NCBI RefSeq assembly: GCF_009707515.1
Contig: NZ_WLYI01000003.1
Span: forward strand, 1 to 64,000
Source of the DNA: Pseudomonas karstica
GTDB taxonomy: Bacteria > Pseudomonadota > Gammaproteobacteria > Pseudomonadales > Pseudomonadaceae
Length of the DNA: 64,000 bases
Reading direction: 5' to 3'
In this document: positions 31,301 through 32,029 of the stretch, in pieces
How the letters are laid out: each line of letters begins with the position of its first letter
Position numbering within the stretch: position 1 is the stretch's first letter
Notes under the pieces: generated by a model
Seen by the model: the letters and a program-made list of their open reading frames with translations, nothing else
Told to the model about the DNA's origin: nothing
The model's database searches: none
Program-made: the position numbers and the translations under genes

Positions 31301-31860
31301 GTGCCAATGGCCGCAACGTAGCGTCGCTGACATTGATCGACAGCGAGTCACCGGGTGGCAACGGTGTGGTAGGCAAACCCTACACTGCCACCGGGGTCTT
31401 GAAACGCTTGATCGAGGCGATGCAACTCGCTTCCGGCAAGTCGCTGGGTATCGATGCCACGGCATTCGGGGCGCAGGATGATACCGGGCAGATGAGCTTG
31501 CTGCATGCGGGTATGGTGCGTGCCGGTATGTTGCCGCAGCGTTCAGCGGTCAACTCCATGTGCGGTCCGGCGCGTACCTTCGGGACAGCGTTGCGCACGG
31601 TCTATCAACCGCAACACCAATACACCGGGCCAGTGCGGTTGGTGCTGGCCAACGATCCGACACTGGATACGGCCGGTAACAAACGCGAGCAAGAACAAAT
31701 GATCGAGGGATGGCGCAAGCATGTGCCCAATCTCAACATCTGGTACGGTCCAGGTAATCACTTCACCATCCTCAAAGCACCTCACGTCCATAACTTGGCA
31801 GCCTGGTGGCAGGACAGCCTTCCCCTACTTGATGAGGAGACCGCCGATGACTGCCTGTAG
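937..31860 (+). CDS. Nine-module non-ribosomal peptide synthetase with tandem thioesterases (corpeptin-like terminal synthetase)
   Basis: This 10,307-residue cytosolic synthetase extends and releases a cyclic lipopeptide. A TubC-like docking segment (about residues 1-50) is followed by nine C-A-PCP modules and two thioesterases with GWSFGG (about 9805) and GHSFGG (about 10105). C domains 1-6 and 9 carry the long His motif HHLAxxxGDPY of dual C/E domains and so epimerise the incoming residue. C7 and C8 (SFAQQRLWFLAQ, HHIVSDGW) are ordinary LCL domains. Selectivity residues read by alignment to GrsA give Val, Ala, Val, Thr, Thr, Ala, Dab, Thr, Ile. Predicted segment: D-Val-D-Ala-D-Val-Dhb-D-aThr-Ala-Dab-Thr-Ile, with a lactone from aThr to Ile. 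From memory, corpeptin ends Ala-Val-Dhb-aThr-Ala-Dab-Ser-Ile, so this looks like a variant of that family and the gene resembles crpC. No frameshift or interruption is seen. Several A domains are near-duplicates, so an assembly error is the main risk. Confidence 0.95.
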   Translation: MQFSDLMAVLSKHPIRLQLDDDKLVILGDDEGLDSALWDSLAIHKSELLDLVQRNGGDWLSPAFRITPDMLPLANLTQEEIDRVVDSVPGGAGNVQDIYPMAPLQEGILYHHLAAQQGDPYVLHALFGAEQRSRLDDFTQALQGVINRHDILRTSVVWEGLDEPVQVVWREATLALEEIVLDPAAGNIEGQLQQRFDTQHHRLDVRKAPLLRLVCAQDRDNDRWVAILLFHHMALDHAALEVVQHEMQAFLLGQAQDLPGAVPYRNYVAQVRLGVSGEAHEAFFREMLSDIDEPTLPFGIADVPEHAPAIEEVNLALDTSLSVRLRAQARQLGVSAASLHHLAWARVVGAVSGRQDVVFGTVLMGRMQGGDGADRALGMFINTLPLRVNLGVQNVRDGVKTTHAGLTALLGHEHASLALAQRCSSVPAPTPLFGSLLNYRHSGTAQVASAAALKAWEGLQTLGGEERTNYPLTLSVDDLGEDFSLSVLALSGIGAQRVGDYMLVALEGLIRALEQDPQMPLHQLTILPSAEYQQVVRDFNATSRRYPQDSTVHGLFEAQVLAAPQATAAIHGARSLTYQELNTKANGLAHHLVGLGVQPGDRVAILLERSLELLISQLAILKCGAVYVPLDASAPADRQQFMLQDSGAQVVLALSATTVPENARRVDLDNLDLDAEVTHDLGLVQTAESVAYLMYTSGSTGAPKGVLVAHRAINRLVINNGYAEFNAQDRVAFASNPAFDASTLDVWAPLLNGGCVVVVEQDVLLSQERFKTLLLEQSISVLWMTAGLFHQYAAGLLSVFSQLRYLIVGGDVLDPAVIGRVLKDGAPQHLLNGYGPTEATTFTTTFEIKSVGEGSIPIGHPVGNTQVYVLDAHQQPVPLGVAGELYIGGDGVAKGYLNRPELTAEKFVVDPFNADALLYRTGDLGRWLPDGNVEYLGRNDDQVKIRGFRIELGEIEARLGLCSGVQDAVVLARQDESGPKRLVGYVISQPGVTLSVQDLRAELVASLAEYMIPGAFVVLDSFPLTANGKLDRRALPAPDAEAYASREYEAPQGEIEETLAKLWAEVLKVERVGRHDHFFELGGHSLLAVTLIERMRQVDLSADVRVLFSQPTLAALAAAIGSGKEINVPENLIPLDCEHITPAMLPLATLTQDTIDRIIATVPGGARNVQDIYPLAPLQEGILYHHLAAEQGDPYVLQSQFAFDNRERLDAFIQALQVVIDRHDILRTGVVWDGVESPAQVVWRQATLYLEQVELDPAAGDAVTQLSQRYDPRHHRLDVSQAPMMRLAFAQDDTHQRLVATLLFHHMALDHTAMEVVQHEMQAYLLGEADQLNDAVPYRNYVAQARLGVSREEHEGFFREMLGDIDEPTLPFGLQDVQGDGRDIEEHTRPVEVALDLRLRAQARQLGVSAASLMHLAWAQVLGKVSGRQDVVFGTVLMGRMQGGEGADRALGMFINTLPLRVDVGTQGVRSGVKAAHARLTALLGHEHASLALAQRCSGVPAPTPLFSALLNYRHSATNVASAQALDAWGGITLLNGEERTNYPLTLNVDDLGNGFNLTVLVASQVGGQRVCDYMHTALETLVLALEQTPQASLYRLPVLPVAEREQLLVTFNATQADYPLEQTIHGLFEAQVARTPEALAVLHGAQRLSYRELNAKANQLAHYLRGQGVQPDSRVAICVERGLDMVVGLLAILKAGGGYVPLDPAYPLDRIAYMLEDSTPAVVLAQAATLGLLSEASMPVINLDSGLWQDESVSNPEIAELTSSHLAYVIYTSGSTGLPKGVMIEHRNTVNFLTWAQRSFDAETLAKTLFSTSLNFDLAVYECFAPLTSGGSIDVVTNVLELQQGEHDITLINTVPSALKALLESGGLSEGVHTVNVAGEALKRSLVENLFEQTQVKRLCNLYGPSETTTYSSWVSMAREDGFAAHIGKPVANTQFYLLDEHGQPVPLGVAGEIYIGGAGVARGYLNRDDLTAERFLKDPFSTAANARMYRTGDLGRYLPDGNIEYLGRNDDQVKIRGFRIELGEIEAKLARHEAVKETAVLAREDVPGDKRLVAYYTSAQTLDIDALRRHLQTQLPDYMIPAAYVHLDALPLTPNGKLDRKALPAPDSTAVIARIYEAPQGEVEIALAQIWQDLLGLPQVGRHDHFFELGGHSLLAVSLIGRMRQLGLSADIRVLFGQPTLAALAAAVGGTPEIVVPANNILLGCTHITPDMLPLVKLDQPAIDRIVASVSGGARNVQDIYPLAPLQEGILYHHIAAEQGDPYVLKATFTVADRERLEAFTHALQGVIDRHDILRTSVVWQGLDEPVQVVWRKAQLAVEEVTFDAGEGEIADRLREQFDTLHYRLDMQQAPLMRIAFSHDAPNQRWVAMLLFHHMALDHVALEVVQQEMQAYLLGQADALGEAVPYRNYVAHAQLGVSREEHEGFFHAMLGDVDEPTLPFGLQNVRGDGSDIEEATLNLSADLSLRLRAQARQLGISAASLHHLAWAQVLGQVSGRDDVVFGTVLMGRMQGGEGAERALGMFINTLPLRVNLGELGVRDGVKATHARLTELLGHEHASLALAQRCSGVVAPLPLFSALLNYRHSAGHSASPDALNAWEGIEILSNEERTNYPLTLSVDDLGKDFSLTALAMPQIGAERICAYMETALAHLVESLEQAPQTPLHSLAILPPAERQQLLVEFNATTRSYPQDKTVHGLFEAQVLAHPQATAAVHDGQSLTYNELNTKANQLAHHLLSVGVQPGERVALLLERSLELLISQLAVLKCAAVYVPLDISAPDERQHFMVQDSEAQIVLTLSSTSLPENARRVDLDALTLDSLAAHDPQLPQSSEMPAYIMYTSGSTGTPKGVLVPHRAINRLVINNGYAEFNAQDRVAFASNPAFDASTLDVWAPLLNGGCVVVVEQDVLLSQERFKALLLEQSVSVLWMTAGLFHQYAAGLMSVFGQLRYLIVGGDVLDPAVIRRVLKEGAPQHLLNGYGPTEATTFSATYEIKTAVEGSIPIGRPIGNTRLYLLDKQGRPVPIGVAGELYIGGDGVAKGYLNRPELTAEKFVVDPFSAGALLYRTGDLGRWLPDGNVEYLGRNDDQVKVRGFRIELGEIEARLGQCTGVQDAVVLARQDESGPKRLVGYVIAQPGATLSAQDLRAELVASLAEYMLPSAFVVLESFPLTANGKLDRRALPAPDAEAYANREYEAPEGEVEETLAQLWSEVLKVEQVGRHDHFFELGGHSLLAVTLIERMRQAGLSADVRVLFSQPTLAALAVAIGSGKEIKVPANLIPAHCEHITPAMLPLANLTQDAVDRIVATVPGGACNVQDIYPLAPLQEGILYHHLAAEQGDPYVLQSQFAFDSRERLDGFIQALQVVIGRHDILRSSVVWEGLDEPVQVVWRKVLLEPECVDLEPAAGDIATQLGARFDARHYRLDLRHAPLLHVAYAHDAAQSRWVAILLFHHMALDHTALDVMQHEMQLHLLGRTEQLGAAMPYRNYVAQARLGLTAEDHEAFFREMLSNVDEPTLPFGLQDVQGDGHGIDEARQPVDLALSVRLRAQARQLGVSAASLVHLAWAQVLGKVSGKQDVVFGTVLLGRLQAGDGADRAMGMFINTLPLRVDVGAQGVRAGVKATHARLTELLGHEHASLALAQRCSGVTAPTPLFSALLNYRHSAGDVTKEAVSAWQGIEALGGDERTNYPLTLNVDDFGEGFHLTALVASPIGAERICGYMQVALDNLVVALETAPHTPLHAVTILPPAEYQQLLETWNSTEAEYAHDALIHQQVEARAAAQPNAVAVVYEDLSLTYGELNARANQIAHRLLALGVRPDDRVAICVERSLDMIVGLLGILKSGAGYVPLDPAYPAERIAYMLYDSSPVALVTQLPLRAQLPQMNLPTVLLDLIEASHEAAPAQHNPDVAGLTSAHLAYVIYTSGSTGLPKGVMVEHRNVARLFSATQPWFDFGPQDVWALFHSFAFDFSVWEIWGALTHGGQLLVVPQLVSRSPQYCYALLCKAGVTVLNQTPSAFRQLIAAQGESDLSHSLRQVIFGGEALETGILKPWYARQANAQTQLVNMYGITETTVHVTYHALDAADAEMVGVSPIGRRIPDLQLYVLDAQREPVPVGVIGEMYVGGAGVARGYLNREELTAERFLSNPFSADPSARLYRTGDLGRWLADGSIEYLGRNDDQVKIRGFRIELGEIEAKLAACTGVREAVVLARQDTGDKRLVAYVIAKDGEQLSAAELRAELLGSLAEYMVPSAFVTLTSFPLTTNGKLDRQALPVPDQSSVVSREYEAPQGEVETVIAQIWQDLLQLQQVGRHDHFFELGGHSLLAVKLIERMRQVDLAADVRVLFGQPTLAALAAAVGGGREIVVPVNGIPQGCTRITPDMLPLATLSQDEIDHVVATVPGGVCNVQDIYALAPLQEGILYHHLAAAKGDPYLQYAMFSFDSRARLDVFAQALQSVVSRHDILRTGVVWENLDEPVQVVWREAQLGLDEIVLDPQAGDIVEQLLERLDPRHFRLDIRQAPMMRIGYAEDPANQRWVAMLLFHHMVDDATSLGMLTAEIEAHMLGQAQQLAASVPYRNYVAQARLGVSREEHEAFFRDMLGDVAEPTLPFGLQNVQGDGHDIEEVRQVVDAGLSQRLRAQARQLGVSAASVYHLAWAQVLGRVSGKDDVVFGTVLLGRMQGGEGADRALGMFINTLPLRVSVGAQSVRAGVKATHARLTALLGHEHASLVLAQRCSGVTAPTPLFSALLNYRHLGAQTASSETVAAWEGIQALDGEERTNYPLTLSVDDLGEGFNLTVMAQAPIGAERVCGYMQCVLQNLVEALEQAPQAALHGLEVLPKAERLQLLETWNSTDAVYAHDALIHRQFESQAAAQPDAVAVVYEDLSLTYGELNARANRVAHRLLVLGVRPDDRVAICVERSLEMIVGLLGILKSGAGYVPLDPAYPAERMVYMLHDSAPVAVLAQSATRRLLADVSVPVVDLDGESCQEHSVANPQVAGLGSSHLAYVIYTSGSTGLPKGVMVEHRNVARLFSATQPWFDFGPQDVWALFHSFAFDFSVWEIWGALTHGGRLLVVPQLVSRSPADCYALLCQAGVTVLNQTPSAFRQLIAAQGESDLSHSLRQVIFGGEALDTGILKPWYARAVNAQAQLVNMYGITETTVHVTYHALDAADAEMVGVSPIGRRIPDLQLYVLDAQREPVPVGVIGEMYVGGAGVARGYLNRAELNSERFITDIFSGHAGARLYRTGDLGRWLADGSIEYLGRNDDQVKIRGFRIELGEIEAKLAACAAVREAVVIAREDEPGDKRLVAYVIAEEGAQLSAAELRTQLLDSLAEYMVPSAFVTLSAFPLTTNGKLDYKALPSPDSAAYASREYEAPQGEVETTIAGIWQELLKIEQIGRHDNFFELGGHSLLAVKLIERMRQVDLAADVRVLFGQPTLAALAAAVGEQHDVVVPPNRITQDCQRITPDMLPLADLDQAAIDRIVATVPGGVANVQDIYALAPLQEGILYHHLAATQGDPYVLQVLFDFDSRERLDAFAQALQSVVTRNDILRTSILWQGLEAPVQVVWRNAQMAVEEVATDLAAGDVLQQLHSHFDPRHYRLDIAQAPLMRLAFAQDPVNQRWIGMLLFHHMALDHTALEVVVHEMQASLMGQTDLLAAAVPYRNHVAQARLGVSREQHEAFFREMLGDIEEPTLPFGLQDVQGDGGGIEEQQLLVDDALSQRLRVQARQLGVSAASLVHLAWAQVVGRVSGREEVVFGTVLMGRMQGGDGADRALGMFINTLPLRISVGAQSARAGVKATHTQLSALLGHEHASLSLAQRCSGVPNSLALFSTLLNYRHSASEAVSEQAVSAWQGIQTLSMEERTNYPLCLNVDDLGEGFMLTAQAVVEVSAQRVCDYMHTAMETLVEALEQTPDASLRSLSILPETAREQLLVTFNATQADYPLEQTVHGLFEAQVARTPEALAVLHGAQRLSYRELNERANRLAHYLRKQGVQPDSRVAICVERSLDMVVGLLAILKAGGGYVPLDPAYPLDRIAYMLEDSTPAVVLAQAATLGLLSEASMPVINLDSELWQDESVSNPQVADLTSSHLAYVIYTSGSTGLPKGVMIEHRNTVNFLTWAHRSFDAETLAKTLFSTSLNFDLAVYECFAPLTSGGSIDVVTNVLELQQGEHDITLINTVPSALKALLESGGLSEGVHTVNVAGEALKRSLVENLFEQTQVKRLCNLYGPSETTTYSSWVSMAREDGFAAHIGKPVANTQFYLLDEHGQPVPLGVAGEIYIGGAGVARGYLNRDDLTAERFLKDPFSSAANARMYRTGDLGRYLPDGNIEYLGRNDDQVKIRGFRIELGEIEAKLAQHQDINETAVLAREDVPGDKRLVAYYTSAQTLDIDTLRRHLQTQLPDYMIPAAYVHLDALPLTPNGKLDRKALPVPDLESVITRGYEAPQGEVEIVLAQIWQKLLGLPQVGRHDQFFELGGHSLLAIQLISQVRLQLGVELGLADLFEHPQLAALAQSVAQASRSTLPDIVNVSREEDLPLSFAQQRLWFLAQMEGGSAAYHMPAGLRLRGSLDRVALQRALDRIVARHEILRTTFVQDHGEEARQRIAPADCGFALREYDLHGQVDTDAELQTLAAQEAVELFDLEQGPLIRGRLICLDHQDHVLLVTMHHIVSDGWSIGVLTQELAALYNAFCHGLDDPLPALTVQYADYAVWQRRWLSGEVMRTQSTWWQQTLAEAPALLTLPTDRLRPAQQDYAGAALAVVLDQDLTTGLKALSKRHGTTLYMTLMAGWAALLSRLSGQDEVVIGSPVANRMRAEVEGLIGLFVNTLAVRVDVCGAPSVETLLARVKAQTLGAQAHQDLPFEQVVEVLNPVRSLAHSPVFQAMLSWQNLDSTELLLDGLKLEGVGAANSVAKFDLSLELGEAQDQLFGTLEYATALFDESTVQRYLGYFERLLRAMVADDQVLVERISLLDETERQRLLVDLNATQSAYPHDQTIHQLFEAQVCAQPEAIAVVFDGERLSYAELNRQANQLAHHLIGQGIRPDDRVAICVERSAEMLVGLLAILKAGGGYVPLDPAFPAERLAYMLADSAPTMLLTQRALQARLPALEVPVVLLDHEERVRSGISVGNEHNPVIPTLGARHLAYVIYTSGSTGNPKGVMIEHRGLVNYSVDAVRLFGLTPADTVLQQNTLNFDLSVEEIFPALTAGATLAPSRVLFGTSQTAEIRPTFLHLTAAHWHTLAAEWHYTPALAREQLRDVRLINVTGDALSTHKLQMWEQVRPAHTKLINTYGPTEATVSCTAAYVTYEGLNSNASIGTPMANTRIYLLDAHQQPVPFGVSGEIFIGGDGVARGYLNLDAISAERFLADPFSELPGARMYKTGDLARYRPDAGLEYLGRNDFQVKVRGFRIELGEIEARLGDCAGVKEAAVIVREDAPGDKRLVAYVVAHTGVVLTVESLRVQLLPVLPEYMLPSAFVTLAALPLTPNRKLDRQALPAPDGEAYASRAHEAPQGATQIALAQIWQDLLKVESVGRHDHFFDLGGHSLLVMRLISQVRQHLGVELNLADVFAHPELAALAQVLVQAARSTQPDIVQVSRDQALPLSFAQQRLWFLAQLDGASAAYHIPTGLRLRGELDNLALTRALDRIVARHEALRTTFVQEQGQEPEQRIAPADIGFALQLQDLAEHPDAETELLVMAAQEARQAFDLMRGPLVRGRLVRMADDDHVLLVTMHHIVSDGWSADVLTRELGVLYEAFRQGQDDPLPTLPVQYADYAIWQRNWLTGEVLHQQEVYWQQALAGAPALLTLPSDRARPAQQDYSGNAVGIALDETLTRDLKTLSQRQGTTLFMTVMAAWATVLSRLSGQSDIVIGTPVANRLRAEVEDLIGFFVNTLALRIDVSAGLTVEGLLQQVKVQTLGAQAHQDLPFEQVVEVVRPVRSLSHSPVFQAMLSWQNNESAGLELGDMALQGLGVSSRTAKFDVLLDMTEIGGQLFGSLEYATALFDQATMERYLGYLECVLRAMVANEHTVLAKIPLLSDNERHYLLQTLNATAVEYPQDLTLKGLFEAQVAARPDAIAVTYENNHWTYDTLNRRANQVAHRLIALGIRPDDRVAICVERGLEMIVGLLGILKSGACYVPLDPAYPAERMAYMLDDSNPAALVTQLPLRDQLPQLNVPTLLLDLIDANHEAPATQHNPDVPGLTSSHLAYVIYTSGSTGQPKGVMVEHRNVARLFSATQPWFDFGPQDVWALFHSFAFDFSVWEIWGALTHGGRLLVVPQLVSRSPQECYALLCEAGVTVLNQTPSAFRQLSAAQGESNLTHSLRQVIFGGEALEPGILKPWYARATNAQTQLVNMYGITETTVHVTYRALKAADAQLIGVSPIGGRIPDLQLYVLDAQFEPVPVGVVGEMYVGGAGVARGYLHRPELTAERFLNDPFSTTPNARMYRTGDLGRYLPDGNIAYLGRNDDQVKIRGFRIELGEIEARLTGHPAVLEAVVIAREDEPGDKRLVAYYTLQAQEQAVDIQALRTHLHAQLPEHMVPAAYVRLDAWPLTPNGKLDRKVLPAPNLDSLVTHGYEAPQGSVETTLSELWADLLKVERVGRHDHFFELGGHSLLAVTLIERMRQVGLSADVRVLFGQPTLAALAAAVGGGTEIVVPDNAITTDCERITPDMLPLATLSQVEIEQIVARVPGGVANVQDIYALAPLQEGILYHHLATQLGDPYVQQALFNLQDQARLDAFVNALQGVIGRHDILRTAVLWEGLREPVQVVLRETQLILERCVFEPGSDIAAQLRERFDPRHYRIDVRQAPLLRLAYSYDDEHQRWVALLLFHHIVLDHTALDVIQYEMQAYLLGQQAQLGAAVPYRNYVAQARLGMSESAHEAFFSDMLSDIKEPTLPFGLHDVQGDGTGVEQAQLVLDETLSRRLRTQARQLGVSAASLHHLAWAQVVAGVSGREEVVFGTVLMGRMQGGEGADRALGLFINTLPLRVDVGAVGAREGVKATHARLAALLGHEHASLALAQRCSGVAAPAPLFSALLNYRHTATQVTDDAVSAWSGIEGLGGEEWSNYPLSLNVDDLGEPFALTALVASQVGAKRVCDYMHAALESLVDALERTPDAPLRELAILPLAERRQLLLEFNATDAAYPHEQTVHSLFQAQVQARPDAIAVEHAGQQLTYAELEARANDLAHYLREQGVTPQARVAILLSRSFDLVVSELAILKCAAIYVPLDHHAPQDRQRFMLEDSAATLILTTRDRVVPDGVLRVDLDTLSLARDERPSLDVPQASDTPAYIMYTSGSTGQPKGVIVPHLAIARLAINNGYADFGTQDRVAFASNPAFDASTMEVWGALLNGGRAVIIDHEALLNPPQLARELTQTGVSVLFVTTAMFNQYQVLIPDALAGLRILLCGGERGDPASFRRLLAHAPALRLVHCYGPTETTTFATTHAVTAVAEDAMTVPIGRPISNTRIYILNAAQQPVPVGVTGELYIGGAGVALGYLNRADLTEERFIVDPFDERAAARLYRTGDLGRWLPDGTIEYLDRNDGQVKIRGFRIELGEIEARLHQCHGIREALVVAREDNPGDKRLVAYYTVQATGETPDVETLRLQLHSLLPEYMVPAAYVRLEALPLTLNGKVDVSALPAPEMGAYASRDYEAPIGALETTLAGLWADVLKLERVDRHDNFFEIGGHSLLAVRLVGLLAQAGLNLSLAELFQHESVAAMASMLQARSPDIEVQGTVVPVRKAGTQNPLFLVHEFSGLDVYFPALGKHIDPDIPVYGLPAIAWGEEQLQTMECLATRLLGILRSVQPQGPYRLAGWSFGGVLAYEIATQLMGLDEEVEFLGLIDSYLPRLVDQGRERWAPGEAHKLHLLDRCEVFWKAQAPDQTNVVSILDNLARLQAQLDSFDFEGLVQQCRDDDVLHPELAAYSAAQLWYYLDREVAHGHALAHYTVYPISTPVHLLIAETRKDDAPEHCGYLGWDAVLPTSQLHCVSVPGDHQTMMQVPHIQVLGQTISEILHAVVARPVASPAQACYQPLLTIQGGRTGQTPIFCVPGAGDSVTGFIGLTDAFGPDWPIHGLQHRGLDGSAVPYSLVETAAEAYLEAIDSVYPEGPVHLLGHSFGGWIVFEMAARLRANGRNVASLTLIDSESPGGNGVVGKPYTATGVLKRLIEAMQLASGKSLGIDATAFGAQDDTGQMSLLHAGMVRAGMLPQRSAVNSMCGPARTFGTALRTVYQPQHQYTGPVRLVLANDPTLDTAGNKREQEQMIEGWRKHVPNLNIWYGPGNHFTILKAPHVHNLAAWWQDSLPLLDEETADDCL
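2581..4330 (+). repeat. Long direct repeat B, copy 1 (A-PCP of module 1)
   Basis: This stretch aligns without gaps to 9010-10759 at an offset of 6,429 nt. Similarity is moderate at the start, near-identical from about 3017 through the PCP and into the linker before the next C domain. Both copies encode Val-activating modules. Confidence 0.75.
4336..7553 (+). other. NRPS module 2: dual C/E - A(Ala) - PCP
   Basis: Boundaries are approximate. The dual C/E domain (HHLAAEQGDPYV, HHMALDH) epimerises Val-1. Selectivity residues read D-L-Y-N-N-A-L-T-Y, a pattern I associate with Ala in Pseudomonas lipopeptide synthetases; Gly is the less likely alternative. The A domain is almost identical to that of module 6. 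Confidence 0.8.
5761..7260 (+). repeat. Long direct repeat A, copy 1 (A domain of module 2)
   Basis: About 1.5 kb spanning the module 2 adenylation domain is nearly identical to 18715-20214 at a constant offset of 12,954 nt, with mostly scattered silent differences. The flanking C domains are much less similar, so the unit of duplication or gene conversion is the A domain. Confidence 0.85.
7554..10769 (+). other. NRPS module 3: dual C/E - A(Val) - PCP
   Basis: Boundaries are approximate. The dual C/E domain (YHHIAAEQGDPYV, HHMALDH) epimerises Ala-2. Selectivity residues D-A-L-W-I-G-G-T-F match module 1, so Val is expected. The A domain is a close copy of that of module 1 at nucleotide level. 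Confidence 0.85.
9010..10759 (+). repeat. Long direct repeat B, copy 2 (A-PCP of module 3)
   Basis: Partner of 2581-4330. It includes the PCP and the GSGKEI linker leading into the next C domain, so this exchange unit is larger than that of repeat A. Confidence 0.75.
10770..14036 (+). other. NRPS module 4: dual C/E - A(Thr) - PCP
   Basis: Boundaries are approximate. The dual C/E domain epimerises Val-3. Selectivity residues read D-F-W-N-I-G-M-V-H, the standard Thr code. The next condensation domain (module 5) is atypical, so this Thr is the probable source of 2,3-dehydrobutyrine (Dhb). Confidence 0.88.
12271..13500 (+). repeat. Long direct repeat C, copy 1 (Thr A domain of module 4)
   Basis: The Thr-activating A domain is nearly identical to 15529-16758 (offset 3,258 nt). 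A more diverged third copy is in module 8 (about 25130-26350). The region around 12490-12640 differs, so the repeat is a mosaic. Confidence 0.75.
14037..17295 (+). other. NRPS module 5: atypical C - A(Thr) - PCP
   Basis: Boundaries are approximate. The N-terminal part of the C domain looks like the other dual C/E domains (YHHLAAAKGDPYL). The catalytic region differs: HHMVDDATSL (about residues 4536-4545) replaces HHMALDHTAL, and the helix after it is unrelated to its siblings. The A domain carries the Thr code D-F-W-N-I-G-M-V-H. The C domain faces a Thr donor and is the best candidate in this protein for a dehydrating (Dhb-forming) condensation domain. The Thr loaded here should become the allo-Thr that closes the lactone. 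Confidence 0.82.
15529..16758 (+). repeat. Long direct repeat C, copy 2 (Thr A domain of module 5)
   Basis: Partner of 12271-13500. The two copies differ most in the segment between core motifs A2 and A3, where module 5 resembles module 2/6 sequence (VLAQSATRRLL) rather than module 4. This is evidence of patchwork recombination. Confidence 0.7.
17296..20485 (+). other. NRPS module 6: dual C/E - A(Ala) - PCP
   Basis: Boundaries are approximate. The dual C/E domain (HHLAATQGDPYV, HHMALDH) should convert Thr-5 to D-allo-Thr. The A domain (D-L-Y-N-N-A-L-T-Y, Ala) repeats that of module 2 almost without change. The PCP is of the type found before LCL domains (SLLAIQLISQVR), so this Ala should remain L. 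Confidence 0.82.
18715..20214 (+). repeat. Long direct repeat A, copy 2 (A domain of module 6)
   Basis: Partner of 5761-7260. It encodes the second A domain with the D-L-Y-N-N-A-L-T-Y pocket. Near-identity ends close to the A/PCP junction, after which the two modules use different PCP types. Confidence 0.85.
20486..23680 (+). other. NRPS module 7: LCL - A(Dab) - PCP
   Basis: Boundaries are approximate. The C domain is an ordinary LCL type (SFAQQRLWFLAQ, MHHIVSDGW). Selectivity residues read D-L-E-H-N-T-T-V-S, the 2,4-diaminobutyrate code known from syringomycin-type synthetases. The dat gene at 35203-36543 makes this substrate, which supports the call. Confidence 0.88.
23681..26898 (+). other. 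NRPS module 8: LCL - A(Thr) - PCP
   Basis: Boundaries are approximate. The LCL domain (SFAQQRLWFLAQ, MHHIVSDGW) takes L-Dab. The A domain has the Thr code D-F-W-N-I-G-M-V-H and resembles the A domains of modules 4 and 5. Corpeptin, as I remember it, has Ser here, so this is one of two predicted substitutions. Confidence 0.82.
26899..30100 (+). other. NRPS module 9: dual C/E - A(Ile/Leu/Val-like) - PCP
   Basis: Boundaries are approximate. The dual C/E domain (HHLATQLGDPYV, HHIVLDH) should epimerise Thr-8. Selectivity residues read D-A-M-F-L-G-C-T-F, an aliphatic pocket closest to Ile codes. The residue stays L and becomes the lactone carbonyl. The A10 region is slightly unusual (LNGKVDVSALP). 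Confidence 0.75.
30101..31857 (+). other. Tandem thioesterase domains TE1-TE2
   Basis: Two alpha/beta-hydrolase thioesterases lie in series at the C-terminus, roughly residues 9725-10010 (LFLVHEFSG, nucleophile in GWSFGG) and 10020-10305 (IFCVPGAGDS, nucleophile in GHSFGG). Tandem TE domains are typical of the terminal synthetases of Pseudomonas cyclic lipopeptides. One probably cyclises and releases the peptide while the other assists or edits. The sequence does not show which does what. Confidence 0.9.
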
Positions 31861-31903
31861 GCGTCCTCCCATCGTTACGAACCGTCGTCACTCAGCCGTG
31901 CCC

Positions 31904-31929
31904 GCGCCCCCCTGAAAAGGGGGATGCGC
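31904..31929 (+). other. Intergenic hairpin between NRPS and macA
   Basis: GCGC-CCCCC (31904-31912) can pair with GGGGG and GCGC (31919-31923 and 31926-31929) around a TGAAAA loop, with a 2-nt bulge. No T-run follows and macA lies downstream on the same strand, so it may stabilise or attenuate the mRNA rather than end it. Confidence 0.35.
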
Positions 31930-32029
31930 CCACTTTGAGCGCCGACGCATCCAAGTAACACGACGCTCCTATCAATGGACCCCGGCGGTATACCGGCCGG
32001 GCCTGACATCAACGCATTCGTGGTCATTT

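Noticed and set aside
937..31860. Repetitive structure as a possible CRISPR or satellite array
   Set aside because: The repeats are kilobase-scale, in frame and coincide with NRPS modules.
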